From Cognatundibacterium curvum (GTDB lineage Bacteria > Pseudomonadota > Gammaproteobacteria > Burkholderiales > Burkholderiaceae_D), in assembly GCF_014284235.1 (NCBI RefSeq), contig NZ_JACOGD010000002.1:603822-667821 (forward strand): DNA of 64,000 nucleotides. Direction: 5' to 3'. Shown one piece after another: positions 55,658 to 64,000 of this stretch. Under the pieces are notes generated by a model that made no database searches, had not been told where the DNA came from, and saw only the letters and a list, made by a program, of their open reading frames with translations. A program made the position numbers and the translations under genes. The first letter of the stretch is position 1. Every line of letters begins with the position of its first letter.

Positions 55658-57406
55658 ATGAAGTATGTATTGAGTACAGCCCTGGCCGGATTGCTAAGCT
55701 TATCGGGCTGGAGCTTAGCCCAGTCTCAGCCTCAACGAGCGCAACAGCGCACACAAACGTCCTCCGCAATAGCCGCTGCGAGCAGCGCTGCAAAACCCCA
55801 TACACAACAACAGGCAGCCCGTTTTTTATGGGCGAATGCGACGGTCTATTTCTTAATGACCGACCGCTTTTTGAATGCCAATCCGCGCAACGATCATGCC
55901 TATGGGCGTCAGGCCGATGGCGCTGCTTTGCGTTCTTTCATGGGTGGTGATCTGGCAGGTGTGACCCGAAAAATCAAAGAGGGCTACTTCAATGCTTTGG
56001 GTGTAAATGCAATCTGGATTACGCCACCGGTAGAACAGGTGCATGGCGCAACCGATGAGGGTAGCGGCCGCTCGTATGGCTTTCATGGTTATTGGGCCAA
56101 AGATTTCACTCGCCTTGATGCCAGTCTGGGTAGTGAGCAGGATTTACGCGAACTAGTCGACACCGCGCACAAACACGGTATACGGATATTGCTGGACGTG
56201 GTGATGAATCATACTGGCCCGGCGACTGAAAAGGATGCACTGTGGCCAGACAGCTGGATCAGATTAGATCCGGTGTGCACTTATCAGGATGTGCCGACTA
56301 CCGTAGCCTGTGCCTTGGTGAAGGGCTTGCCTGATCTGAAAACTGAGGTGATGAAGGATACGCCTCTGCCGCCCGTACTCGCGGAAAAATGGAAGGCAGA
56401 AGGGCGCTATGAACAGGAAGTGCTTGAACTCGATACTTTCTTTGCGCGTACCGGCCTGCCACGTGCGCCGCGCTATTACCTGATGAAATGGCATACCGAT
56501 TGGGTGCGCCGTTTTGGCATCGATGGCTTCCGTGCAGATACTGTCAAACACACAGAACCGGAGTTGTGGAAGGAGCTGAAGACACTCGCGAGTGAGGCGC
56601 ATAGCGACTGGAAACGCAGCAATCCTGCCAAGGTCTATTTCGATGAACCGTTTTACATGACGGCAGAAGTGTACGGCTACAGCTTGCAACAGGGCCAGCA
56701 ATTCCGCATGGATGGTGGCAGTCAGATCAATTACTTTCAGTATGGCTTCGACAGCCTGATTAATTTTGGCTTTAAGTCTGATGCGAAAGCCGATTATGAA
56801 ACCCTGTTCTCGTCCTATGCGCGTCAGTTACACGGTCCGCTTAAGTCATATTCTGTCTTGAATTACATCAGCTCTCACGATGATGATCAGCCTTTTGATC
56901 CGCTACGGCAGCAAGCGATCTCAGCGGGTACGCGCCTATTGCTGAGCCCGGGAGCGGCACAGATTTACTACGGTGATGAGACCGCACGCGACTTGCAGGT
57001 GGCGCATGCGCGTGGTGATGCCAAACTGCGTTCTGTGATGAACTGGGATGAGTTGAAAAAAAATCGTCGGGTACAGTATAGCCATGTGCAAGAGATACTG
57101 CAGCATTGGCAAAAGCTGGGACGTTTCCGCCAACAGCACCCAGCTATAGGCGCGGGTCAGCATCAGCAACTGACGGCGCAACCGTATACGTTTTCCAGAA
57201 TTTTGCAGCAGGCTGACTGGCAGGATCAGGTGGTGATAGCACTGGATCTGCCCGCCGCGCAGGCCGTTAGCATCACCGTTGCGCCTGTGTTTGCCAACGG
57301 CAGCAGGGTCAAAGACAGCTATACCGGACACTCCGCTATTGTCAAAGATGGCAAAGTCAGTTTGCCGCGCGCAGGTATTGTCGCGCTTATCGCACAGGAT
57401 CAATGA
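55658..57406 (+). CDS. Secreted alpha-amylase-family enzyme (GH13)
   Basis: A 582-residue exported amylase. A signal peptide (about residues 1-21) and a low-complexity Ser/Ala/Gln linker precede the (beta/alpha)8 barrel. Conserved regions are DVVMNH (180-185), GFRADTVKH with nucleophile Asp294, MTAEVYG with acid/base Glu337 and SSHDDDQP with Asp408. There is no lipobox, so it is periplasmic or secreted. It probably degrades starch fragments taken up by the receptor. The stop overlaps the GH31 gene by 4 bases. Confidence 0.94.
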   Translation: MKYVLSTALAGLLSLSGWSLAQSQPQRAQQRTQTSSAIAAASSAAKPHTQQQAARFLWANATVYFLMTDRFLNANPRNDHAYGRQADGAALRSFMGGDLAGVTRKIKEGYFNALGVNAIWITPPVEQVHGATDEGSGRSYGFHGYWAKDFTRLDASLGSEQDLRELVDTAHKHGIRILLDVVMNHTGPATEKDALWPDSWIRLDPVCTYQDVPTTVACALVKGLPDLKTEVMKDTPLPPVLAEKWKAEGRYEQEVLELDTFFARTGLPRAPRYYLMKWHTDWVRRFGIDGFRADTVKHTEPELWKELKTLASEAHSDWKRSNPAKVYFDEPFYMTAEVYGYSLQQGQQFRMDGGSQINYFQYGFDSLINFGFKSDAKADYETLFSSYARQLHGPLKSYSVLNYISSHDDDQPFDPLRQQAISAGTRLLLSPGAAQIYYGDETARDLQVAHARGDAKLRSVMNWDELKKNRRVQYSHVQEILQHWQKLGRFRQQHPAIGAGQHQQLTAQPYTFSRILQQADWQDQVVIALDLPAAQAVSITVAPVFANGSRVKDSYTGHSAIVKDGKVSLPRAGIVALIAQDQ

Positions 57407-59895
57407 TGAATTCCACACTCAGTAATCAGTCTAAAAAACATCGTATGTCTAGCCCTGTCCGTCAGTCACGCGGCCTCTATACAGTATGGATCAGCACCTT
57501 ACTCGCGGCGGCTTTGATACCTGCTGCCTATGCCCAGAATGCGCAGCGCAGCGTGCAGGACGTTGTACAGAAAGAGTCGGTCTTAGAGCTGCGCCTGAAC
57601 GATGGTGTGGTGCAGTTTCGGCCCTATGCAGCGAATCTGATCGAAACCAGTTTTACTCCTTCAGATGCAGCTTCGCCACCGCCATCGCATGCGGTAGTGA
57701 TGAAGCCTTTACAGGTGCCTGTGCGTTTGCGGCAGGATAAGGAGCAGATAGAATTCCGGGCCGGTGATATGCTGCTCAAAATCAGTAAATCGCCGTATCA
57801 GGTCAGTTACTTTTATAAAGACCGGCACTTACTCTCTGAACAGCAAGGCTTTCACCAGGCGGGTGCTGTGCAAGCGGTCGATTTCAGCATTAGTCAGGAT
57901 GAGGTGCTGTATGGTGCCGGTGCGCGTGCGCTGGGTATGAACCGGCGTGGTCATCGCCTGCCGCTGTATAACAAGGCGCACTATGGCTATGAAGAGCGTT
58001 CAGAGCAAATGAATTTTTCTATGCCGCTGGTGTATTCATCGAAGTTATACGGCATTCATTTTGATAATGCCAGCACCGGCTTTCTGGACCTGGACAGTCA
58101 AAAGAATAACCGCCTGGCTTTTGAGGCCAATGGCGGTCGCCAGACTTACCAAATTTTTGCGGCAGACAAGTGGGAGCATCTGGTCGCCACTTACACCACG
58201 CTGACCGGTAAGCAGCCTTTGCCTGCACGCTGGGTACTGGGAAATTTCGCGAGTCGCTTTGGCTATCATACCGAGCAGGAAGCGCGCACCATAGTTCAAA
58301 AATATAAGGCTGAGACCATCCCGCTGGACGCGATTATTTTCGACCTGTTCTGGTTTGGCAAAGAAGTCAAAGGTAGCATGGGTAATCTGGCTTTCGATCG
58401 TGACAGCTTTCCTCAGCCGGAAAAAATGATGGCGGATTTTGCTAAACAGGGCGTGAAAACTATCCTGATCACTGAGCCATTTATCCTCACCACATCCAAG
58501 CGCTGGAAAGAGGCGAGCGAGCAGCGCATCCTGGCTACCGATATGCAGGGCAATGCGGCGACTTATGATTTTTATTTCGGCCATACCGGCCTGATCGATG
58601 TGTTTGATCCGGTCGCCAAAGACTGGTTCTGGAATATCTATGCCGGCTTGAAGAAGCAGGGCGTAAGTGGATGGTGGGGCGATCTGGGGGAGCCGGAAGT
58701 ACATCCGGCCCATGTGCAACACAAGACTGGCAGCGCCGATCAGGTACACAATATTTATGGTCATGAGTGGGCCAAGCTGATCGCGCAGGGATACCAGAAA
58801 CACTACCCCAACGAGCGTCCGTTTATCCTGATGCGCGCCGGATATTCCGGTTCTCAGCACTATGGCATGATACCTTGGTCGGGCGATGTGAACCGGACCT
58901 GGGGCGGCTTGCGTTCGCAACCAGAGATCGCCTTGCAGATGGGGATGCAGGGTATGGCTTATATGCATTCCGATCTGGGTGGTTTTGCCGGCGCGAATCT
59001 GGATGATGAATTGTATGCGCGCTGGTTGCAGTATGGCGTGTTTCAACCGGTGTTCCGGCCCCATGCGCAGGAAGAGGTCGCATCTGAGCCGGTGCTGCGT
59101 TCCGCACATGCAAAAGCCCTGGCAAAGGCCGCGATAGAATTGCGTTATCAACTGCTGCCGTATAACTACACACTGAGCTTTTTGAATCATCAGCGCGGCT
59201 TGCCGCTGATGCGCCCTTTATTCTTTGCCGAGCCTGCCAATCCAGGCTTGCAGGCGGATGCCAGCAGCTATTTCTGGGGTAATGATTTCCTGGTGCATCC
59301 TGTGCTGCAAGCCGGCCAGAAACAGGCAGAAATCTATTTCCCGAAAAACGGACCCTGGCTGGATTTTTATACAGGTCAGCGCTATGCAGCCAGCAGTCGT
59401 GCCACAGTCCCTTTGCAAGCGGACCGGATACCGGTATTCGTACGCGCCGGTGCCTGGATTCCACAGGTGCAGGGTTTGCAAAATACTGCGCAATTTGATG
59501 TGAGTAAACTGGATCTGCATTACTACTATGACGAGGAGCAGACACAGAGCGACGGTATGCTGTATGACGATGATGGATTGACTGCCAATGCCTATGAGTC
59601 GCGCGCTTATGCCATCATGCGTTTCCGTGCGCAAAAGCAGCAGGCACTGCCAACCCGGCAAAAACAGTTGACGCTGTCTTTCGACCACGAATATGGCAAA
59701 CAATATATTGCTAAGGACAGAAACTGGCGTCTGGTGGTGCATCAGATCAAACAGCGCCCGCAGTCTGTGAAGCTGAATCAGCAAGATGCCGCGTTTACCT
59801 GGGATGCAGAGAAGCAGGAGTTAACAGTGGATCTGGCATGGAAAGCCAGACAGCAATTACGTATGCAAGTGCTGTGGGCTGAAGCTGAAAAATAG
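57403..59895 (+). CDS. Secreted GH31 alpha-glucosidase/transglucosylase
   Basis: An 830-residue exported GH31 enzyme. A signal peptide ends near residue 45 (PAAYA-QNAQ). The barrel has nucleophile Asp427 in GWWGDLGEPE and acid/base Asp495 in PWSGDVNRTW after RAGYSGSQHYG. A DUF5110-like C-terminal domain follows. The GWWGDLGEPE form resembles GH31 oligosaccharide 4-alpha-glucosyltransferases such as Cellvibrio Agd31B (from memory), so it may be a transglucosylase rather than a simple glucosidase. It is clearly distinct from the GH31 at 5307. Confidence 0.92.
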   Translation: MMNSTLSNQSKKHRMSSPVRQSRGLYTVWISTLLAAALIPAAYAQNAQRSVQDVVQKESVLELRLNDGVVQFRPYAANLIETSFTPSDAASPPPSHAVVMKPLQVPVRLRQDKEQIEFRAGDMLLKISKSPYQVSYFYKDRHLLSEQQGFHQAGAVQAVDFSISQDEVLYGAGARALGMNRRGHRLPLYNKAHYGYEERSEQMNFSMPLVYSSKLYGIHFDNASTGFLDLDSQKNNRLAFEANGGRQTYQIFAADKWEHLVATYTTLTGKQPLPARWVLGNFASRFGYHTEQEARTIVQKYKAETIPLDAIIFDLFWFGKEVKGSMGNLAFDRDSFPQPEKMMADFAKQGVKTILITEPFILTTSKRWKEASEQRILATDMQGNAATYDFYFGHTGLIDVFDPVAKDWFWNIYAGLKKQGVSGWWGDLGEPEVHPAHVQHKTGSADQVHNIYGHEWAKLIAQGYQKHYPNERPFILMRAGYSGSQHYGMIPWSGDVNRTWGGLRSQPEIALQMGMQGMAYMHSDLGGFAGANLDDELYARWLQYGVFQPVFRPHAQEEVASEPVLRSAHAKALAKAAIELRYQLLPYNYTLSFLNHQRGLPLMRPLFFAEPANPGLQADASSYFWGNDFLVHPVLQAGQKQAEIYFPKNGPWLDFYTGQRYAASSRATVPLQADRIPVFVRAGAWIPQVQGLQNTAQFDVSKLDLHYYYDEEQTQSDGMLYDDDGLTANAYESRAYAIMRFRAQKQQALPTRQKQLTLSFDHEYGKQYIAKDRNWRLVVHQIKQRPQSVKLNQQDAAFTWDAEKQELTVDLAWKARQQLRMQVLWAEAEK

Positions 59896-60034
59896 TCAGC
59901 ATCGCTGACGCTGTGGTAAATTGCAGGGAATTTCGTCACCCTTGTTCCGTGCTGCGCCTGAACGCACACGGCGTGGTGACCCGCTTAAGAAAATAGCGCA
60001 TGATAGCGCGCAGAATGAACAAGCAAGCCTGGAC

Positions 60035-61897
60035 ATGACCGACAACGCAATTGCAGATGTAGCCAGCGCCGGATTTTCCGGCGGCCCACGATTACTCGCC
60101 GACATAGGCGCGACCCATGCACGCTTCACACTCGAAACCGCACCCGGCGTATTTGAAGCGGTGCGGGTGCTGAAATGTGATGATTTCAGTGGTATTGTTC
60201 CCTTATTACAGGCTTACCTGAGTGAGCATGAAGGACGACGTATCCACCATGCTGCCTTTGCGATTGCCAATCCTATCGATGGCGATGATATCCGCATGAC
60301 CAATCGCGCCTGGTCGTTTTCTATCGAAGCTGTACGCCGCGAATTCGGTCTGTACACGCTGTTGATTGTGAATGACTTTACCGCACTGGCGATGTCGTTG
60401 CCTGGCTTGCAGCCGACAGACGTGCTGCAGATAGGTGGGGGGCAGCCTGTGGCCAAGTCTGTCATCGGCGTACTTGGTCCGGGTACGGGTTTGGGCGTAT
60501 CCGGTCTGATTCCGACTTCCGATGGTTTCGTGACTTTAGGTTCTGAAGGTGGTCATGTTAATTTCGCGCCTTGTGACGAACGTGAATATGCGATTTTGCA
60601 GTACGCCTGGCGAGAGTGGCCGCATGTATCCACTGAGCGCCTGATTTCCGGCCCCGGGCTGGAGCTGATTTATCTGGCGCTGGCCGATAGTCATCAGCGT
60701 CAGGCCGAGCCGCTGGCGGCGCAGGAGATCATGCGCCAGGCTTTGCAGGATAAGGAGGCGCTGGCGCAGGAAGCGATAGAATGTTTCTGCGCGATGTTAG
60801 GCAGTTTCAGCGCCAATCTGGCGGTAACGCTGGGAGCCTTCGGAGGCATTTATATTGGCGGCGGTATCGTGCCGCAGATGGTCAGTTATTTTGCCGAATC
60901 CCCTTTCCGTTCCCGTTTCGAAGCCAAAGGGCGCTTCAGTACTTATCTGGGACAGATACCGACTTACGTCATCACTACACCGAATCCGGCTTTCTATGGT
61001 GTGTCAGCGATTTTGTCTGAGCATTTGCGCGGGCGCAGCGGTGACAGTTCACTCATGGACCGCATACAGCAAATCCAGACTGAACTGACGCCAGCAGAAC
61101 GCCGGGTCGCCAAGCTGGTGCTGGAAAATCCACGCACCGTCTTGAATGAGGCGATTGCCGAGATCGCACGGCTGGCCGATGTGAGTCAGCCTACGGTGAT
61201 CCGCTTCTGCCGTTCGCTGGGCTTCACCGGACTGGCCGACTTTAAACTCAAATTTGCCAGTAGTCTGACTGGCACTATCCCGGTGCGGCACAGCCAGGTC
61301 CGGCGTAGCGATAGCACGCATGATCTGAGTGCCAAGGTGATTGATAATACCGTATCGGCGATATTGAATTTCCGCGATCAGCTGGAGGTGCATGCGATAG
61401 ACCGTGCCATCAGCCTGCTCAGAAAAGCGAATAAAATCGAATTTTACGCAGTCGGCAATTCTCGTGCAGTGGCACTGGATGGACAGCATAAATTTTTCCG
61501 TTTCCGCATTCCTACCGCCAGTTATGGCGATGCGCATTTGTTCAGCATGGCGGCGGAATTGCTCAATCCCGGCGATGTGGTGATCGTGGTGTCGAATTCC
61601 GGTAAACTGCCGGAATTGCTGCACGCCGCCGAAGCCGCACTGGCTGCTGGCGCCGATGTGATTGCCATTGCACCGCATCAGTCGCCGCTGGCACGTCTTG
61701 CCAGTGTTTGCCTGGCGGTGAATCATACCGAAGACAATGCGACCTTCCTGTCCATGATTTCCCGCATCCTGCAGTTATTGTTGATCGATATTCTGGCCGT
61801 CGGTTTATCCATGGATGCCGGTGTCAGCCCGTCCGGGAGTCGTGCGCGTGAGGCTTCGCGCCTGAGCCATTTGCTGATCTCCCACCTCGATAGCTGA
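60035..61897 (+). CDS. glk: Glucokinase fused to an RpiR/HexR-type transcriptional regulator
   Basis: A 620-residue bifunctional protein. Residues about 18-335 are a Glk-type glucokinase (LLADIGATHARF, catalytic Asp114 in VNDFTALAM, GPGTGLGVS and GSEGGHVNFAP). Residues about 340-415 are an RpiR helix-turn-helix domain (TPAERRVAKLVLENP, VSQPTVIRFCRSLGF), followed by an SIS sugar-phosphate-binding domain. The same fusion is known in Burkholderia-type genomes. It would phosphorylate glucose released by the locus and regulate hexose genes, perhaps through the boxes at 51098. The ATG at 60035 fits the family; a TTG at 59921 would add 38 atypical residues. Confidence 0.95.
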   Translation: MTDNAIADVASAGFSGGPRLLADIGATHARFTLETAPGVFEAVRVLKCDDFSGIVPLLQAYLSEHEGRRIHHAAFAIANPIDGDDIRMTNRAWSFSIEAVRREFGLYTLLIVNDFTALAMSLPGLQPTDVLQIGGGQPVAKSVIGVLGPGTGLGVSGLIPTSDGFVTLGSEGGHVNFAPCDEREYAILQYAWREWPHVSTERLISGPGLELIYLALADSHQRQAEPLAAQEIMRQALQDKEALAQEAIECFCAMLGSFSANLAVTLGAFGGIYIGGGIVPQMVSYFAESPFRSRFEAKGRFSTYLGQIPTYVITTPNPAFYGVSAILSEHLRGRSGDSSLMDRIQQIQTELTPAERRVAKLVLENPRTVLNEAIAEIARLADVSQPTVIRFCRSLGFTGLADFKLKFASSLTGTIPVRHSQVRRSDSTHDLSAKVIDNTVSAILNFRDQLEVHAIDRAISLLRKANKIEFYAVGNSRAVALDGQHKFFRFRIPTASYGDAHLFSMAAELLNPGDVVIVVSNSGKLPELLHAAEAALAAGADVIAIAPHQSPLARLASVCLAVNHTEDNATFLSMISRILQLLLIDILAVGLSMDAGVSPSGSRAREASRLSHLLISHLDS

Positions 61898-62054
61898 ACG
61901 CTGCTGTTCATTCACCGGCACAGACCTTACAATGCGGTCTGTTGCCGCATATTTTTGTTCGGCCAGGCTGCCTGCGTTGGGGCATGCTGCCCGTTGCCCA
62001 TCCACCGCGACGAAAGCGCGTGCTCAATTCTTCTTAATTTTTGATCGTTTTCCT

Positions 62055-62900
62055 ATGAAGTCTTTTTTGAAGTCTGTGCAGACATTAAAAAATCAGTGGT
62101 TTTCTTCTGCACCTGCCGTGAATCCTGTGTGTTTGCCGGCTGGCGTTGCCGCGACTGATCCGGTACTGACTGCCTTATTGATCACCGTATTGCAGCAGCA
62201 CCAGAAGCTAACAGAGGAAGGCGAAGGATATGTGCGCCTGTTCAGCGGCTTATGTCTGAGCATCCAGGCTTTGGAAAAAAAAGAACTGGGACCAGAGCGT
62301 ATAAAGACGGTGACCCGGATTACAGTCTGGCATCCAGAGTTTTTCCCTGAGGGCGTCACTGAGTATCAGCACGCGTTGGGGAAAGATGAAAGCAGTGCGC
62401 TGAGTGAAGGTATGCTGAACTGGATCAATATGGATTTGGTCGCACTGGAAGATGCGATTGCGGAATACCCGCAACAATGTGCGGTGATCGAACTCAATAC
62501 TGCCGCTGGTGAGCGTGCCGCTGCACGCTATCGCCAGATCATACTCGGACCGGTCGCACATCTGGCCACGCTGCCTGAAAAGAAAAAGGAAGAGCATCCA
62601 TTTTGCCCATGCTGCCTGATGACAGAGACGATGGAGGCTTTCCATGATGTGCTGCAAACTGAGCGCCTGCTTGGCATACGCTTGTTTGTCTCGCGTGACC
62701 AGCATGGACAATTGAATGCAGATTGCCGTGTGAATGGAGAGGATTTTCCTGCCGCTTTGCCTTTGCTCACCGCATATGCAGAAAAATGGCCGCAACGTGG
62801 TTTGGAATTCCGCAAACAATATGTGATCGTGCGTTCTGCGCAGAACAGCATTCATCAGAAATCGCAGTCTGTGCAAGCATCAGAGCATCCAACTCAGTGA
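62055..62900 (+). CDS. Hypothetical protein with a CPCC motif
   Basis: A 281-residue soluble protein of unknown family. It has an acidic N-terminal half (LLITVLQQHQKLTEEGEGYVRLF, VTRITVWHPEFFPEG) and a cysteine cluster FCPCCLMTETMEAF near residue 185 that could bind metal or be redox-active. The ATG at 62055 is favoured because the upstream in-frame extension has no ribosome-binding site and poor composition. A small membrane protein gene follows 7 bases later. Confidence 0.72.
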   Translation: MKSFLKSVQTLKNQWFSSAPAVNPVCLPAGVAATDPVLTALLITVLQQHQKLTEEGEGYVRLFSGLCLSIQALEKKELGPERIKTVTRITVWHPEFFPEGVTEYQHALGKDESSALSEGMLNWINMDLVALEDAIAEYPQQCAVIELNTAAGERAAARYRQIILGPVAHLATLPEKKKEEHPFCPCCLMTETMEAFHDVLQTERLLGIRLFVSRDQHGQLNADCRVNGEDFPAALPLLTAYAEKWPQRGLEFRKQYVIVRSAQNSIHQKSQSVQASEHPTQ

Positions 62901-62907
62901 GTCGCCT

Positions 62908-63186
62908 ATGAATCCAGCTTTTATCTTGAGTCGCATGTTCGCTATCGTCACAGCAATTGCGTTGACTGCCTTATTGATACTGGCGCCGTTCTGGGTGGTG
63001 AACCATGCAGGCCCAGCGGCTTTGCTATGGTATGAAGGCTTGTCAGCAGCGATGCAAAGCAGGGTGGACTTTGCCTTACGCTGGTTTGCACCCGCCATCA
63101 TTGCTGTTTGTGGCTTGATATTGTTAGCCTTAATGGCACGTCGCGCCTTGGCCGCCAAACGCGGCGATGAACACCGCCCTTTGTAA
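62908..63186 (+). CDS. Small membrane protein of unknown function
   Basis: A 92-residue protein with two strong hydrophobic segments (about residues 10-31 and 58-78) and short charged ends. It is only 7 bases after the previous gene and probably co-transcribed with it. No family was recognised. Confidence 0.7.
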   Translation: MNPAFILSRMFAIVTAIALTALLILAPFWVVNHAGPAALLWYEGLSAAMQSRVDFALRWFAPAIIAVCGLILLALMARRALAAKRGDEHRPL

Positions 63187-63209
63187 AACTCTGCATCATT
63201 GGTGGCAGT

Positions 63210-63745
63210 GTTAAGGTATTTAAAAGCGTTTAAAACCTTAAACCTTAAAACCTTAAACCTTAAAACTTTAACAGCGTTTAACACAGAGACACGGAGATAG
63301 CACAGAGGGCGCAGAGAAAAGCGAAGTAAGCTGATCATTTAGTTATGCTCTTGCGCCTTTCTCTGTGCCTCTGTGTCTCTGTGTTTAAAGGTCTAAAGGT
63401 TTACACGTTTAAAACCTGAAAAGTCTTCAACACAGAGACACGGAGGGCGCACAGAGGGCACAGAGAAAAGCGAAGTAAGCGGATCAATCAGTCTCGCTCT
63501 CCTACCTTTCTCTTAAGCCTTTTTCTGTGTCTCTATGTTTAAAGGTTCAAAGGTTTAAATGTTTGAAACCCGAAAAGCGCTTAACACAGAGACACGGAGG
63601 TTGCACAGAGGTCACGGAGAAAAGCAAAGAAAAGTAAGCTGATCAAGCTTCACTTTCTTACGCCTTTCTCTGTGCCTCTGTGTCTCTGTGTTTAAAGGTT
63701 TAAAGGTTTAAAGGTTTAAAGATTTAAAGATTTAAAGATTTAAAA
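63210..63745. repeat. Triple palindromic repeat array with octamer tails
   Basis: Three tandem units of about 115 to 150 bases. Each begins AACACAGAGACACGGAG (63280, 63429, 63583). Each ends with a complementary arm carrying CTCTGTG...TTTAAAGG (to about 63391, 63546 and 63698), so each could fold into a long hairpin. GAGAAAAGCGAAGTAAGC-like cores lie inside. The left flank has CTTAAAAC/CTTAAACC repeats. The right flank has seven octamers GTTTAAAG/ATTTAAAG/ATTTAAAA (63690-63745). No protein is encoded. Confidence 0.88.
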
Positions 63746-63773
63746 CGTTTAACACACAGAACGTGCAGGCAAG

Positions 63774-63803
63774 AAAAAAGGCAGGGTATCCCTGCCTTTT
63801 TTT
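63774..63803. terminator. Bidirectional Rho-independent terminator
   Basis: Stem GGCAGGG (63780-63786), loop TAT, arm CCCTGCC (63790-63796), flanked by A-runs on the left and T-runs on the right. On the minus strand it terminates the exbD-like gene 45 bases beyond its stop. Confidence 0.93.
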
Positions 63804-63848
63804 GATCAGTCCGGCTTGCATAGCGATGCATGCCGGGGGCGATGATCT

Positions 63849-64000
63849 TTACTTCATAAACTGCTCATTGCCGACCATACCGATCTTGGTCACGCCCAGG
63901 CGCTGGGCTGAGGCCATCACCGCTGCCACCGATTTGTACGGTACCACGGCGTTTGGACGCAGATGCACTTCCGGCTGGTCAGCCTGTGTTGCGACTTCGG
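63849..64000 (-). CDS. ExbD/TolR-family biopolymer transport protein, C-terminal part
   Basis: The minus-strand frame ending at the TAA at 63849 continues off the right edge, giving 50 codons of the C-terminus. The sequence VHLRPNAVVPYKSVAAVMASAQRLG then VTKIGMVGNEQF is typical of ExbD in betaproteobacteria. ExbD with ExbB and TonB energises TonB-dependent receptors such as the one at 51355. The N-terminal membrane helix is outside the window, so TolR cannot be strictly excluded. Confidence 0.88.
   Translation of the reverse strand, partial: EVATQADQPEVHLRPNAVVPYKSVAAVMASAQRLGVTKIGMVGNEQFMK

Noticed and set aside
58045..59190. Minus-strand open frame of 381 codons opposite the GH31 gene at 57403
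   Set aside because: Entirely antisense to an enzyme with clear catalytic motifs.
63280..63745. CRISPR-like array
   Set aside because: The repeats are long palindromes of about 150 bases with no regular short repeat/spacer pattern and no cas genes nearby.

Overview
The window looks like a chromosomal segment of a betaproteobacterium of the Burkholderiales. Oxalobacteraceae is likely, and an Undibacterium-like organism is my best guess from gene content and protein style, but there is no rRNA to confirm this. Supporting points are the glucokinase-RpiR fusion, the tandem PilA pilins with a TfpX/TfpZ protein and a PglL-type ligase, the miaB-phoH-ybeY-corC-lnt block and the zinc-finger/AzlCD context. 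No tRNA, rRNA, CRISPR array, prophage or transposase gene was seen. Genes run mostly on the plus strand. The exceptions are the first 5 kb, moaC, the 30.1-32.4 kb block, 42.4-43.1 kb, one small gene at 50.4 kb and the right edge.

Layout: 1-5.0 kb holds a minus-strand ATP-grasp gene cut by the edge, then a minus-strand operon of response regulator, histidine kinase, DUF4212 small subunit and sodium:solute symporter. 5.3-8.6 kb is a large secreted GH31 glycosidase. 8.7-10.4 kb is LexA-boxed recA and recX. 10.7-13.4 kb carries a DUF2889 gene and sucCD. 13.7-15.1 kb has a PP2C phosphatase and a double-FHA protein. 15.2-19.2 kb is a type IV pilin locus with a sigma-54 promoter, two pilins, a TfpX/TfpZ accessory protein and an O-oligosaccharyltransferase. 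moaC and a BepA-like M48 protease follow, then a 192-bp element with inverted ends and a small unknown gene.

The most unusual region is 22.2-30.1 kb. It is a tightly packed, partly overlapping operon of a TPR-GT41 (SPINDLY/OGT-like) glycosyltransferase, a DegT aminotransferase, two KASIII enzymes flanking an acyl carrier protein, a FabG-like reductase, a PglD-type acyltransferase and a Rieske oxygenase. I read it as a pathway for making an N-acylated, possibly hydroxylated amino sugar and attaching it to a protein.

30.1-46 kb is mainly housekeeping: a YheT hydrolase, NTF2-like and zinc-finger proteins, AzlCD, lower glycolysis (pgk, pyk, fba), purine synthesis (purC, purE, purK), a Sua5 tRNA-modification enzyme, a SemiSWEET protein, a flavin reductase and miaB. 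45.2-50.3 kb is phoH-ybeY-(KirBac channel)-corC-lnt. 51.1-61.9 kb is a maltodextrin/alpha-glucan utilisation locus: TonB-dependent receptor, MFS sugar transporter, secreted GH13 amylase, GH31 alpha-glucosidase/transglucosylase, and a glucokinase fused to an RpiR/HexR-type regulator. HexR-like palindromes lie in front of the receptor. The right end has two unknown genes, a threefold array of palindromic repeats with octamer tails, and the 3' end of an exbD/tolR gene.
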